From assembly GCF_022179305.1 (NCBI RefSeq), contig NZ_BPQP01000018.1:1-64000 (forward strand): a DNA stretch of 64,000 nucleotides. The letters are read 5' to 3'. Position 1 is the first letter of the stretch. Every line of letters starts with the position of its first letter. Origin of the DNA: Methylobacterium iners (GTDB lineage: Bacteria; Pseudomonadota; Alphaproteobacteria; Rhizobiales; Beijerinckiaceae). Shown here piece after piece: positions 37,084-47,236 of the stretch. The notes beneath the pieces are model-generated. The model made no database searches and was not told where the DNA came from. It worked only from the letters and a program-made list of their open reading frames with translations. Position numbers and translations under genes: made by a program.

Positions 37084-38952
37084 TCAGGGACCACCGGCGC
37101 TGCGGGCGGCGGGTTCCGCCTTGCTGGCCTGAGCGCCGTCCTTGGGGGCGGCCTCCCTCGTGTCGACGGCCTTGCCGACGGTGCGCCGCGCCCGGAAGGC
37201 CGGCCGCGCCTCGGCTTCCCGTCGCTTGAGCATCACCCGATACTCGTCCCGCCGCTCGTGGATCGAGGCGATGACGAGGCCCATGGGCACGCCGACATCG
37301 ACGAGGACGGCTTCCGACAATTGCAGCGACGCCTCGATCGTCTCCGGCACCGCATCGTCGACGCCGAGCTCGTAGAGGGCCGTCGCGTGCCGGGCGTCGC
37401 GGGCCCGCGCGACGATGGTGATGTCCCGCCGCTCCGCGCGAGCGGCCTCGACCACGGCCTCGACCGCGCGGGGGTTGTCGAGGGTGACGACGAGGGCGCG
37501 CGCCGTGGCGATGTCGCAGCGGCGCAGCAGCTCCGGGTTCGAGGAATCCCCGAAATAGACCGGATTGCCGAGCCGGCGCTGCTCGGACACCCGGGCGGCG
37601 TCGGCGTCGAGGGCGAGGTAGGGGATCTTGTGCCGGGTCAGCATCTCGCCGACGAGGCGCCCGACTCGTCCGTAGCCCGCGATGATGACCCGGTTCTGCT
37701 GCTTGCCCGGCATCGGCTCGGCCCGGGCACGCCCCAGATTCTTTCGCGACATCCGGCGCCCGAGCCGCCGCGCCGCGACGGCGAGGGCGGGGATGGCGAT
37801 CATGGTGACGGTGGTCACGATCAGGGCCGCCTGGCCGAGTCCATCGGGTACCAGCCCGCCCGCGATCGCGCCGCCAATCAGGACGAAGGCGAACTCGCCG
37901 CTGGGGCCGAGCAGAAGGGCGGCCTCCAGGGCGACCGCCCGGGACACCCGGAGCAGCGGGGCGGCGAGCAGGATCACGGCGGCCTTGATACCGAGGAGCG
38001 CGAGCGACAGGCCGAGGATGGTCGCGGGCGCCGAGAGCAGGACGGCCGGGTCGAGGTTCATGCCGACCGAGACGAAGAACACGCCGAGCAGCAGGCCCTT
38101 GAAGGGGTCGATCGTCGCCTCGATCGCCCGCCGGTACTCGGTCTCCGCGAGCAGCAGCCCGGCGACGAAGGCGCCGAGCGTCATCGAGAGGCCGCTCGCC
38201 GCCGCCGTCAGCGCGGTCGCCACGATCACGAGCAGGCAGGCCGCCATGAACAATTCCGGCGAGCGCGTCCGGGCCACGAGATGGAAGAGCGGCCGCAGGG
38301 CGACGCGACCGGCGATCACGATGACGATGAGGGCGATCGCGGCCTGTCCGAGCGCAATCGCCAGCGCCCCTCCCACATTCGCCCCGTCGCTGCGCCCGAG
38401 GACGGCGATGGCGAACAGGACCGGCGCCACCGCGAGGTCCTGGAACAGCAGGACCGCGAAGCTGGTCCGACCCGCCGGCGTGCCGAGCCGCTTCTGGTCG
38501 GCCAGCACCGGGATGACGATGGCGGTCGAGGAGAGCGCCAGGGCGAGGCCGACGATGATCGCGGCGGCGAGCGGGATCTCGATGGCGTAGAGGCAGCCCC
38601 CGATGACGGCCGCCGACGCGAGAACCTGCACCGAGCCGAGCCCGAAGACGAGGCGCCTGAGCGTGCGCAGCCGCTCCCAGGACAGCTCGACGCCGATCAT
38701 GAACATCAAGAAGATCACGCCGAATTCCGCGAGATGCGCGATCTCCGACCGGTTGCCGATGGTGAAGGCTGCGAGCCAGGGAACGGTTTCCGCGAGACGT
38801 CCGAGGCCGAACGGCCCGAGCAGGGCGCCGGCCCCGATGAAGCCGAGCACCGGGGAGATGCGCAGACGGTGGAAGAGCGGAACCACCACCCCCGCCGTGA
38901 CGAGGAAGATGATCACCTCCCGATAGGAGCCGGCAGTGCTGGCATCGGTCAT
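37084..38952 (-). CDS. CPA2-family cation:proton antiporter with TrkA-N domain (KefB/C type)
   Basis: A 622-residue monovalent cation/proton antiporter. The first ~390 residues hold the 12-13 helix exchanger (FMIGVELSWERLRTLRR, LALALSSTAIVIPVL, PSGEFAFV). A Rossmann-type RCK/TrkA-N domain follows (RVIIAGYGRVGRLVGEML, YFGDSSNPELL), which gates the channel in response to NAD(H) or ligands. K+/H+ or Na+/H+ exchange is likely; the ion cannot be read from sequence. It sits convergent with the 153-residue gene. Confidence 0.9.
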   Translation of the reverse strand: MTDASTAGSYREVIIFLVTAGVVVPLFHRLRISPVLGFIGAGALLGPFGLGRLAETVPWLAAFTIGNRSEIAHLAEFGVIFLMFMIGVELSWERLRTLRRLVFGLGSVQVLASAAVIGGCLYAIEIPLAAAIIVGLALALSSTAIVIPVLADQKRLGTPAGRTSFAVLLFQDLAVAPVLFAIAVLGRSDGANVGGALAIALGQAAIALIVIVIAGRVALRPLFHLVARTRSPELFMAACLLVIVATALTAAASGLSMTLGAFVAGLLLAETEYRRAIEATIDPFKGLLLGVFFVSVGMNLDPAVLLSAPATILGLSLALLGIKAAVILLAAPLLRVSRAVALEAALLLGPSGEFAFVLIGGAIAGGLVPDGLGQAALIVTTVTMIAIPALAVAARRLGRRMSRKNLGRARAEPMPGKQQNRVIIAGYGRVGRLVGEMLTRHKIPYLALDADAARVSEQRRLGNPVYFGDSSNPELLRRCDIATARALVVTLDNPRAVEAVVEAARAERRDITIVARARDARHATALYELGVDDAVPETIEASLQLSEAVLVDVGVPMGLVIASIHERRDEYRVMLKRREAEARPAFRARRTVGKAVDTREAAPKDGAQASKAEPAARSAGGP

Positions 38953-39217
38953 GAGGTGGGGGGATGTCCTGAGGCTTGCGTCCCTAAAGGCAGGACCGGC
39001 GCCGCGATCATGGGTGGCGGAGCCCTATCGAAGCAACCCGGATTCGTCACCCGCCCGCGGCCACGCATCCCTCGCGCCAGGCGCAAAAACCCTGCGCGGT
39101 GCGGCCGTTTGCACCCGAGCAATCCTCGTGGCGCAAAAACGGCACAATAGCCGCATAGGGCCGAGCTTAAGCGTCCGTTAACCGTCGCGCCGCCGCGCAG
39201 CGAACCAAGAGTGCCTC

Positions 39218-40423
39218 ATGCCGAGAAACCCGCCGAGCCGGGACGTCCAGCGCGAACGCCGCGACTGGATCCGCGAATCCGAGCGTTGGACGCAGGAGCG
39301 CCATATCGAGAAGGGTTACCGCATCAAGTGGGGCTATGTCGGCATCGCCTACCTCGTCGAGGCGATGGTGATCGGCGCCTCGCTCGCCGGCGCCTGGCTG
39401 TTCGCGGGCGTCTACAGCGACGGCGATAGCCACTCCTTCTACTTCATGCTGCTCGCGCCGCTGGTCTACGCCGCGGTCGAGCTCTGCCGGGTGCCGCTCG
39501 GCATCCTGGCGCGCACGCAGCGCTCCTACGTCGTGCGCGGCCTCGCGATCCTCGGCATCATCTTCGCCGCGGGGGTAACCACGAAATCGGTGTCCCAGCT
39601 CGGCGAGATGATGTTCCATCCCCGCCTCATGGACGCGGCCAAGACCAAGACCGCCCTCAAGGACGCCCAGGCCGACCGTGCCAGCCTCGACACGCGGATC
39701 GCGGCGGCCGATGCCCGCGTGGCGCAGTACACGGCGGAGCTCGGCACGATCGAGCGGCGCTCCGCCGACAACGCGGCGCAGCTCGCCGCCCTGCCGGCCC
39801 AGCGCTGCGAGCGGATCTCGGGCACGAACAGCAAGGGCAAGGCCTATTCGAACCTGAAGTGCATCCCTGACCCGCGCACCGCGACTGTGGCAGCCAGCCT
39901 GAACATTGCGGGGACGGAGCGGGCGAACGTCACCAAGCAGCTCGACGAGGCCCGGGCCTTCCGCGCCACCCTCGATCGCGGCGCCATTGACCGGCGCGTG
40001 GCGGATGCCGAGCAGGCCTATCGCAATGCCGTGAACCGCTCGCAGCTCCACTCCTTCACGGCGATGGTCTACGGCGTCGATCCAATCGACGTGACCGACG
40101 CGCAGGTCCACGCCTTCCTGCGCATCTTCGTGTTCGTGCCGGCGCTCTGCGCGGCCTTCGCCTCGACGATCCTGGCGCTCTGTGCCGTCTCGGTGCGCAA
40201 GACCTTCATGGACGAGGACGACCTCGGCGCCACCGTCGACCCGGCGGCGACGCCCTACATGCTCGACTCGATCACCGAAGCCCTCCGCCAGGAAATGGGG
40301 GTGCCGCAGGCGAAACCCGAGCGTGACGCCGCGGTCGCGTCCGGCGCGGTGATCCCGATGGATCGGCGGACAGGTCCGGGCGCGCCCGTCGCGGTGCCCG
40401 CGAGCGCGGGAGCCGGCGCATGA
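39218..40423 (+). CDS. Membrane protein with periplasmic or cytoplasmic coiled coil (401 aa)
   Basis: I do not recognise the family. Three helices occur in the first ~125 residues (about 43-64, 75-97 and 105-125), followed by a helical coiled-coil segment (about 140-290, KTALKDAQADRASLDTRIAA) containing a Cys pair (RCERIS, KCIPDP), and one more helix at about 303-325 before an acidic then Ala/Pro-rich tail. The gene overlaps the next one by four bases (ATGA), so the two products probably act together. The start is the ATG at 39218. Confidence 0.7.
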   Translation: MPRNPPSRDVQRERRDWIRESERWTQERHIEKGYRIKWGYVGIAYLVEAMVIGASLAGAWLFAGVYSDGDSHSFYFMLLAPLVYAAVELCRVPLGILARTQRSYVVRGLAILGIIFAAGVTTKSVSQLGEMMFHPRLMDAAKTKTALKDAQADRASLDTRIAAADARVAQYTAELGTIERRSADNAAQLAALPAQRCERISGTNSKGKAYSNLKCIPDPRTATVAASLNIAGTERANVTKQLDEARAFRATLDRGAIDRRVADAEQAYRNAVNRSQLHSFTAMVYGVDPIDVTDAQVHAFLRIFVFVPALCAAFASTILALCAVSVRKTFMDEDDLGATVDPAATPYMLDSITEALRQEMGVPQAKPERDAAVASGAVIPMDRRTGPGAPVAVPASAGAGA

Positions 40424-41067
40424 GCATCCATACGCCCGGCACCCCGGAGAACGTCGTCCTCGCGCAGAGCGTCAACGGCCGCCTCCGCGCGGAGGCGCGC
40501 ATCGTCGCGGCCCGCGCCTTCCTGTTCCGGTGCCTCGGCGCGGGCGCCTTCGCGGCCCTCCTCGGTCTCGGCACCGGCGCCGCGTTCTACGGCTACGCCA
40601 CGATGAACCAGTTCGACAGCGCGGCGGAAAAGATCGCCTCCGCGATGCAGGCGGCTCTGTCCGAAATCACGCTGAAGACCAAGGGCGAGGTGACGCTTAC
40701 CGACAACACCTTGAGGCTCGAAGGCGGCCTGCCGCGCGGCGGCGCCCCGACGCCGACCCAGGCGCAGCTCGGCAATGATGCCGCCCCGGCCTCGAAGGCG
40801 CCGGTGAACACCACCTTCACGGTGTTCAAGCAGGTGCCCTACATGGACGGGCAGATCGTGACCGGCTGGAACTTCCGCGCCAACGAGGACGTGCCGTTCC
40901 AGCAATATTGCTACTTCTCCCGCCGCCAGAACGAGGCGAAGGGCCAGGTGGAGATCAAGATCGACCTCGCGATGGACGGCAAGGTGCTGCCGCAACCCGC
41001 GAAGTCTGACGTGAACCTCGAGATCCTGGGCCGGAACTGCGTGTGGAGTGAGGGGAAGAAGACGTGA
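40420..41067 (+). CDS. Membrane-anchored protein of unknown function (215 aa)
   Basis: It overlaps the preceding gene by ATGA (40420-40423), so translation is coupled. One transmembrane helix lies at about residues 38-62 (LGAGAFAALLGLGTGAAFYGY); the rest appears periplasmic, with a conserved-looking C-terminal part (FKQVPYMDGQIVTGWNFRAN, CYFSRRQNEAKGQVEIKIDL) holding two cysteines. I cannot name a function; it and its partner likely form a membrane complex just upstream of the MoxR-type ATPase. Confidence 0.7.
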   Translation: MSIHTPGTPENVVLAQSVNGRLRAEARIVAARAFLFRCLGAGAFAALLGLGTGAAFYGYATMNQFDSAAEKIASAMQAALSEITLKTKGEVTLTDNTLRLEGGLPRGGAPTPTQAQLGNDAAPASKAPVNTTFTVFKQVPYMDGQIVTGWNFRANEDVPFQQYCYFSRRQNEAKGQVEIKIDLAMDGKVLPQPAKSDVNLEILGRNCVWSEGKKT

Positions 41068-41187
41068 GCGGCGTCTGACGGGCTAGGGTGGCCATACGTT
41101 GCCTCCGGCCGTAGACCCAGGGTCACTGCGAGCGTCCCGCGCCCGCGGAGCAATCCCGCTTCCGTTCCACTCTTAGGCCTCGATACG

Positions 41188-42036
<849 letters not shown>

Positions 42037-42134
42037 ACTCGCGCGGCGCGCATCTGTTTGCGGCGCTGCGAGGTGAGCTATGGTAAGCGCCAGGACTCTT
42101 CGAACGACGCCAAACCGTTGAGAGGGAGGGCGCT

Positions 42135-42425
42135 TTGGACGATATGGAACGCCTGACGATCGCCATTCCCGAACCGATGGCCGCCGAGCTTCGCGCGGCC
42201 GTGGAGGCCGGCGAGTTCGCGTCGACCAGTGAGGCGGTCCAGGAGGCAGTCAGCCTCTGGTTTGTTCGCCGCCATTCCCGGGATTCCGATGTCGAATGGC
42301 TTGCGGAAGCATGGGACGTCGGCAAGGCGAGCGGACGGTATGGTCCCATCGATTTCGAGGCGCTGCGTCGGGAAAGCCGTGATCGCCTGAAATCGACGAT
42401 AAGTCGCAGCGGCGATGCCGGTTAG
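42135..42425 (+). CDS. parD: ParD-like antitoxin (ribbon-helix-helix)
   Basis: A 96-residue ParD-family antitoxin. The ribbon-helix-helix segment (RLTIAIPEPMAAELRAAVEAGEFASTS, SEAVQEAVSLW) is typical, followed by a C-terminal toxin-binding tail. GGGAGGG fits the TTG at 42135 better than the ATG three codons later; either may be the start. Its stop overlaps the start of the parE-like gene by 11 bases. The partner toxin is broken, so the antitoxin is probably maintained as a remnant or acts in cross-talk. Confidence 0.85.
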   Translation: MDDMERLTIAIPEPMAAELRAAVEAGEFASTSEAVQEAVSLWFVRRHSRDSDVEWLAEAWDVGKASGRYGPIDFEALRRESRDRLKSTISRSGDAG

Positions 42426-42726
42426 GGTCGTCTGATCGAGGCGCGCTCGCGAGGACCTCATCGACCTGTATGTCGCTATAGGCGCGGGGAATCCGCCGGC
42501 TGCGGAGCGTCTTTACGATCGCATCGAGGAACGTTCGAATCAGCTCGCGCTTCATCCCCGCATGGGACCGCGCCGGCCGGACATACGCCCATCCATGCGC
42601 ATACTCGTCGAGCCGCCCTATTTGATCCTCTACGAGACGATCCCGGATACGGACGAAGGCGACCTGACGGAGTTGGAGATCGTGCGCGTCGTTGATGGCC
42701 GCCGTGATTTGACTGCGCTCCTGTGA
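42415..42726 (+). pseudogene. parE: ParE-like toxin interrupted by an in-frame TGA at codon 7
   Basis: From the ATG at 42415 the frame reads MPVRVV, TGA (42433-42435), then an uninterrupted ParE sequence (SRRAREDLIDLYVAIG to DGRRDLTALL) ending at TGA 42724-42726. Intact ParE proteins usually have Trp at this position (VVWSRRA-), so a single G-to-A change TGG to TGA fits. No alternative start lies near, so a functional toxin is unlikely unless the TGA is suppressed. The intact ParD gene overlaps its start by 11 bp. Confidence 0.85.
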
Positions 42727-42814
42727 GCGTCGACCAGAGACGGTGCCTCTCGCCTCAAGGCCACCAGATAGGTCAGGCGTCTTTCACCCGGGAAGTCTCT
42801 CCGCGGGAGTCCGC

Positions 42815-43795
42815 ATGAAAACCAAAAAACTCGGCCGCACCGGCCTCGACGTGTCGCCGCTCTGCCTCGGCTGCATGACCTACGGCATTCCCGAGCGCGG
42901 TCCCCATCCCTGGACCTTGCGAGAGGAGGAGAGCCGGCCGCTGATCAGGCGGGCGCTCGATCTCGGCATCAATTTCTTCGACACCGCCAACTACTACTCG
43001 GACGGCACCAGCGAGGAGATCGTCGGCCGCGCCTTGCGGGACTACGCCGACCGCGACGCGATCGTCATCGCGACGAAGTGCTACTTCCCCCTCCGGAGCC
43101 AGCCCAATGCCGGCGGGCTCTCGCGCAAGGCGATCTTATCCTCGATCGATGCAAGCTTGAGGCGGCTCGGCACCGATTACGTCGACCTCTACCAGATCCA
43201 TCGCTGGGACTACGCCACGCCGATCGAGGTGACGCTGGAGGCGCTGCACGACGTCGTGAAGGCCGGAAAAGCCCGCTACATCGGCGCCTCGTCGATGTAC
43301 GCCTGGCAATTCGCCAAGGCGCTCTTCACCGCCGATCTTCACGGCTGGACACGCTTTTCGACGATGCAGGACCATTACAATCTGCTCCATCGGGAGGAGG
43401 AGCGCGAGATGCACCCCCTTTGCGTCGATCAGCGGATCGCGACGCTGCCCTGGAGCCCGCTCGCCCGAGGGCGTCTCACTCGCGACTGGGGTACTACCAG
43501 CGGACGCCAGGACACGGACGAGGTCGGCCGCAAGCTCTACGATGCCGCCGAGGCGGCGGACCGCGCCATCGCCGCGAAGGTCGCCGAGATCGCGGCCCGG
43601 CGCGGCGTCCCGCGCGCCCAGGTCGCGCTCGCCTGGGTCGCGGCCAAGCCTGCCGTGACGGCGCCGATCATCGGTGCGTCGAAGGCCTCGCACCTCGACG
43701 ACGCCGTCGCGGCCCTTTCGCTCGACCTCGGCGCCGACGAGATCGCGGCGCTCGAGGCGCCCTACACCCCCCACGCCGTCGTCGGTTTCGAGTAG
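42815..43795 (+). CDS. Aldo/keto reductase
   Basis: A 326-residue NADPH-dependent aldo/keto reductase of the YajO/YdjG-like group. The TIM-barrel features are clear: LGRTGLDVSPLCLGCMTYG, INFFDTANYYSDGTSEE (catalytic Asp/Tyr), IATKCYFP (Lys), YQIHRWD (His), and the C-terminal PIIGASKASHLDDA that binds the cofactor phosphate. The start is the ATG at 42815 with GGGAG upstream; the longer open frame from 42743 is not supported. Substrate unknown. SixA follows five bases later. Confidence 0.92.
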   Translation: MKTKKLGRTGLDVSPLCLGCMTYGIPERGPHPWTLREEESRPLIRRALDLGINFFDTANYYSDGTSEEIVGRALRDYADRDAIVIATKCYFPLRSQPNAGGLSRKAILSSIDASLRRLGTDYVDLYQIHRWDYATPIEVTLEALHDVVKAGKARYIGASSMYAWQFAKALFTADLHGWTRFSTMQDHYNLLHREEEREMHPLCVDQRIATLPWSPLARGRLTRDWGTTSGRQDTDEVGRKLYDAAEAADRAIAAKVAEIAARRGVPRAQVALAWVAAKPAVTAPIIGASKASHLDDAVAALSLDLGADEIAALEAPYTPHAVVGFE

Positions 43796-43800
43796 GCCCT

Positions 43801-44316
43801 ATGCTGCGTCTCATGCTCCTGCGCCACGCCAAATCCGACCGGCCGCCGGGCGTCGGCGATCTCGACCGGCCGCTGAACCCGCGCGGCCGCGCCGCCGCGC
43901 CCCGGATGGCCGCCTACCTCGCCGCCGAGGATCTGCGGCCGGATCACGTCGTCGTCTCGCCCTCGCTGCGGACGCGCCAGACCTGGGAGCCCGTCCGCGA
44001 GGCGCTCGGACTTCCTGAGGCGGCCATCGTGGATGCGATCTACGAGGCCCCGCCCGAGGCGCTCCTCAACGTGGTCCGCGCGACGCCCCACACGGCAGCG
44101 AGCCTCCTCATGATCGGGCACAATCCCGGCACACAGGACCTCGCGACGCAGCTCGTCGGAGCGGGACCGCGCGAGCTTCGCCGGCGTCTCGACACGGAGT
44201 TCCCGACCGCGACGCTGGCCGTCATCGCGTTCGATCTCGAACACTGGAGCGATGTGGCGCCAGGCACTGGCCGGATCGAGCGCTTCGTCGCGCCCAAGGA
44301 TCTTGGGGACGAGTAG
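43801..44316 (+). CDS. SixA-like histidine phosphatase
   Basis: A 171-residue histidine phosphatase of the SixA group. The catalytic RHAKS (R8-H9) near the N-terminus, the second arginine in SLRTRQT and the second histidine in IGHNPG are intact. SixA proteins dephosphorylate phosphohistidine in Hpt proteins; the standalone Hpt protein at 34.2 kb is a conceivable substrate but this is only suggestion. It starts five bases after the aldo/keto reductase and is probably cotranscribed. Confidence 0.9.
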   Translation: MLRLMLLRHAKSDRPPGVGDLDRPLNPRGRAAAPRMAAYLAAEDLRPDHVVVSPSLRTRQTWEPVREALGLPEAAIVDAIYEAPPEALLNVVRATPHTAASLLMIGHNPGTQDLATQLVGAGPRELRRRLDTEFPTATLAVIAFDLEHWSDVAPGTGRIERFVAPKDLGDE

Positions 44317-44397
44317 GGCTTCCCGTTCCCCTGGTTGAACGCTTTGCGTGCTCCGGCCGTTGCTTGATTCCCGCCCTCCGTCGACCCCGCCAGCGCC

Positions 44398-45657
44398 GTG
44401 CTCCTGACCACGCTCCTCGTCGTGTCGACGCTCATGCCGAAGCTCGAGGACGGACTCGGCGCGGCCCGCAGCGGCTTGGCGAAGGCGCAGGCCGGGCTGT
44501 CGCGGATGGGACCGGCGCCGAGCGTGGCGCCCCTCTTCCAACCCGAGGCGCGCGCAGTCTCGAACTGGCGGCAGGAAGCGGGGGAGGCCCTGCGGCCGGC
44601 CTCCCTGGCGCTGGTGACGCGCTATTCGGTGACCGATCCGTCCTTCGTCGCCCGCTGCGTCAAGCTGAACAATTACTGGTGCATCAAGCGCGCGCGCTGG
44701 GAGGGCGAGATCGGCGCGGATGCGGAGGGGCATACCGGCTTCGCCAGCGCCGCGGCCGGAGCCGACGCCGCCGCGCTCCTGCTCCGGCGCTATTACCGCG
44801 AGTTCGGTCGCCGTACGGCGCTTTCCATCGTCCGCCGCTGGGCGCCGGCGGAATGCCGCGTCGCGGGCACGCCTGCGCCGGCGGCATCGGCCACCACCCC
44901 CAGGGTCGCGTCGGACATCGCTCCGCGCGGCATCCAGAAGACGCTGCGTGCCCGCTACCTCGCGCGGCAGGGCAGGGGCAGCGCCGTGAAGCGGGTCGCC
45001 ATCGCGCCGCAGGGCGGCCTGCGCGTCCAGCCCTGGTCGGCGCGCGCACGCCTCGGCGGCCAGGTCCGCGCGACCGGGTCCGAGATCGCGAAGGCGGAGC
45101 CGAAGCGTTCGCAGCCCGCCAAGCGAGTGGCCGCGGCGGAGCTCGCTCCGAGTCCGGGCCTCCTGATCAAGCCCTCGACGATCATCGCCAAGCCCTCGGA
45201 GCTGCTGGTCAAGCCATCCGTCCTGCTGGTCGCGCCTTCGGTGCTCCTCAAGAAACCGCAGGAGCGGAACGCTACGCCCGCTTCAGCCCGTGGCATCGAC
45301 CGCCGCGATCGCTTCGCCGCCGAATCCGCCTCGCTGCCGCCGATCGCGGCGGGCCTACCCGACGTGCCGCTCCTCGACCTGCGCCTTCCCGCGCCGGTCT
45401 GCGCCAACGACGAGACGCGCATCCGCAACTATGCGGGGCGGATTGCCGCGAGCGCCGGCCTCGGCATGGAGGATGACCTCAAGCTCTTCGCCTCCGACGG
45501 CACGCCGACGCTCAATCTCGCCCGCGTGATGCTGGCGATGTCGGGCTTCGAGCTCGGCACGCTCCGGGCGGCACCTGCCCTCGTCGATGCGGCCGTGGCC
45601 CGCCTCGCCGCGCGTCCGGTCGCAGGAGCCTCGCCGGAGGCGAGCGCCGTTCCGTGA
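44398..45657 (+). CDS. Hypothetical protein with proline-lysine heptad repeats (419 aa)
   Basis: I do not recognise it. The frame starts with GTG at 44398 and the first residues form a short hydrophobic stretch (LLTTLLVVSTL); a cytoplasmic start at the ATG at 44434 is possible. Two ordered regions (about 55-150, with RCVKLNNYWCIKRARWEGE, and about 320-405, with CANDETRIRNYAGRIAASAG) flank a low-complexity linker. The linker contains five heptad-like units (IKPSTII, AKPSELL, VKPSVLL, VAPSVLL, KKPQ) at 45160-45264. Such linkers are used as flexible spacers; the function is unknown. Confidence 0.65.
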   Translation: MLLTTLLVVSTLMPKLEDGLGAARSGLAKAQAGLSRMGPAPSVAPLFQPEARAVSNWRQEAGEALRPASLALVTRYSVTDPSFVARCVKLNNYWCIKRARWEGEIGADAEGHTGFASAAAGADAAALLLRRYYREFGRRTALSIVRRWAPAECRVAGTPAPAASATTPRVASDIAPRGIQKTLRARYLARQGRGSAVKRVAIAPQGGLRVQPWSARARLGGQVRATGSEIAKAEPKRSQPAKRVAAAELAPSPGLLIKPSTIIAKPSELLVKPSVLLVAPSVLLKKPQERNATPASARGIDRRDRFAAESASLPPIAAGLPDVPLLDLRLPAPVCANDETRIRNYAGRIAASAGLGMEDDLKLFASDGTPTLNLARVMLAMSGFELGTLRAAPALVDAAVARLAARPVAGASPEASAVP

Positions 45658-45774
45658 CGCACGGGACGCTCGAGGCAAGCGTGAGAGGGACCTTGCGGTG
45701 AGGGGGCGAGGGCGCCACCTCAGCCCCGCTGATCCCCCTCCGAGTCCGCCCTTGCCGCCCGAGACCACCGACGC

Positions 45775-47214
45775 ATGACCAGCTTTGCCGCGCGCGCCGG
45801 CTCCGCGGTGAAGGCCTTCGCCGAGGCCTCGAGCGATCTCCTGATCCAGCCGACCCTCCGGCTCGGCGTCACCGGCCTCGCCCGCTCGGGCAAGACCGTG
45901 TTCACCACCGCGCTCATCCACCACCTCGTCGAGGCCCACGACCTGCCGGCCTTCGCCCCCTCGCACGAGGGCCGCCTGCGCCGCGCTCGGCTGGTGCCGC
46001 AGCCGGACGACGACATCCCGCGCTTTCCCTTCGAGGACCATTTCGGGGCGCTCACCGAGGCCCGGCTGTGGCCGCGTTCGACCGACCGGATCAGCCAGTT
46101 CCGCCTCGCCATCGAGTATGAGCGCAAAGGCGGCTGGCGCTCGGGCCCGGGCACCCTGATGCTCGACGTGGTCGATTACCCGGGCGAGTGGCTGCTCGAC
46201 CTCGCGCTCATCGAACAGACCTATACGGGCTGGTCCCGCGCCACCATCGCCGGCACCCGCCGCAGCGGCCGCGCCGCCATCGCCGCGCCCTGGCTCGAAG
46301 CGCTGAAGGGGCTCGATCCGGAAGCGCCTCTCGACGAGGTCGTGGCGGAGGGGGCGAGCACGGCCTTCAAGACCTACCTCGCCGCGCTCCGCGCCGGGCC
46401 GGAGGCCGTGGCCACGACGCCGCCCGGGCGCTTCCTGATGCCGGGCGACCTCGCCGGCTCGCCGGCGCTCACCTTCGCGCCCCTCGATCGCCTCGGCGAG
46501 GGGCTGCGGCCGGACAGCCTCGCCGGACTGATGGAGCGCCGCTTCGAGGCCTACAAGGCCAAGGTGGTCGAGCCGTTCTTCCGCAACCATTTCCAGCGCG
46601 TCGACCGGCAGATCGTGCTCGTCGACGTGCTCGCCGCCGTCGATGCCGGCCCGGCGGCCGTGGCGGAGCTGGAGGAGGCGCTGGATTCCGTGCTTCTGAG
46701 CTTCCGGATCGGGCGCAACACCATCCTCTCGCGCCTGTTCGCGCCGCGGGCGGATCGCATCCTGTTCGCAGCGACCAAGGCCGACCACCTGCACCAGACC
46801 AGCCACGACCGGCTCGATGCCCTGCTGCGCCTCCTCGTGGCCCGCGCGATGCGCCGGACGGAGGCCGCCGGCGCGCGGGTCGGGACCGCGGCACTCGCCT
46901 CCGTGCGCGCGACGCGCGAGACGACGATCCACGACGGCGACGAGATCCTGCGCGCCGTCTCGGGCACTCCGGAGGCGGGCGAGCGCGTCGGCGACGAGGT
47001 CTTCGACGGCCTGAGCGAGGCGGCGATCTTCCCCGGCGAGCTGCCGGCCCATCCCGACGCCGTGCTCGAGGGCGCGGTGGCGCCGGGCTCCCTGCGCTTC
47101 CCCCGCTTCCGCCCTCCGCCGGTGAGACCCGACGCCCTGGGCCGACCCGGCCACCTGCCGCAGATCCGCCTCGACCGGGCGATGCAGTTCCTCATCGGCG
47201 ACAAGCTCGCCTGA
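45775..47214 (+). CDS. ycjX: YcjX-family P-loop protein
   Basis: A 479-residue YcjX/DUF463 protein, a P-loop NTPase-like family found with YcjF and with phage-shock type genes. The P-loop reads GLARSGKT at about residues 36-43; DVVDYPGEWLLDLAL is the second nucleotide-binding region. The start is the ATG at 45775. It is followed 22 bp later by the YcjF-like gene, a conserved pairing that suggests membrane stress roles. Biochemical activity is not settled in the literature I know. Confidence 0.88.
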   Translation: MTSFAARAGSAVKAFAEASSDLLIQPTLRLGVTGLARSGKTVFTTALIHHLVEAHDLPAFAPSHEGRLRRARLVPQPDDDIPRFPFEDHFGALTEARLWPRSTDRISQFRLAIEYERKGGWRSGPGTLMLDVVDYPGEWLLDLALIEQTYTGWSRATIAGTRRSGRAAIAAPWLEALKGLDPEAPLDEVVAEGASTAFKTYLAALRAGPEAVATTPPGRFLMPGDLAGSPALTFAPLDRLGEGLRPDSLAGLMERRFEAYKAKVVEPFFRNHFQRVDRQIVLVDVLAAVDAGPAAVAELEEALDSVLLSFRIGRNTILSRLFAPRADRILFAATKADHLHQTSHDRLDALLRLLVARAMRRTEAAGARVGTAALASVRATRETTIHDGDEILRAVSGTPEAGERVGDEVFDGLSEAAIFPGELPAHPDAVLEGAVAPGSLRFPRFRPPPVRPDALGRPGHLPQIRLDRAMQFLIGDKLA

Positions 47215-47236
47215 CAGCCGGCACAGGGCCGATCCC

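Noticed and set aside
42433-42435. TGA in parE as a selenocysteine codon
   Set aside because: The position is Trp in relatives, not Cys, and no SECIS-like hairpin is seen directly after it.
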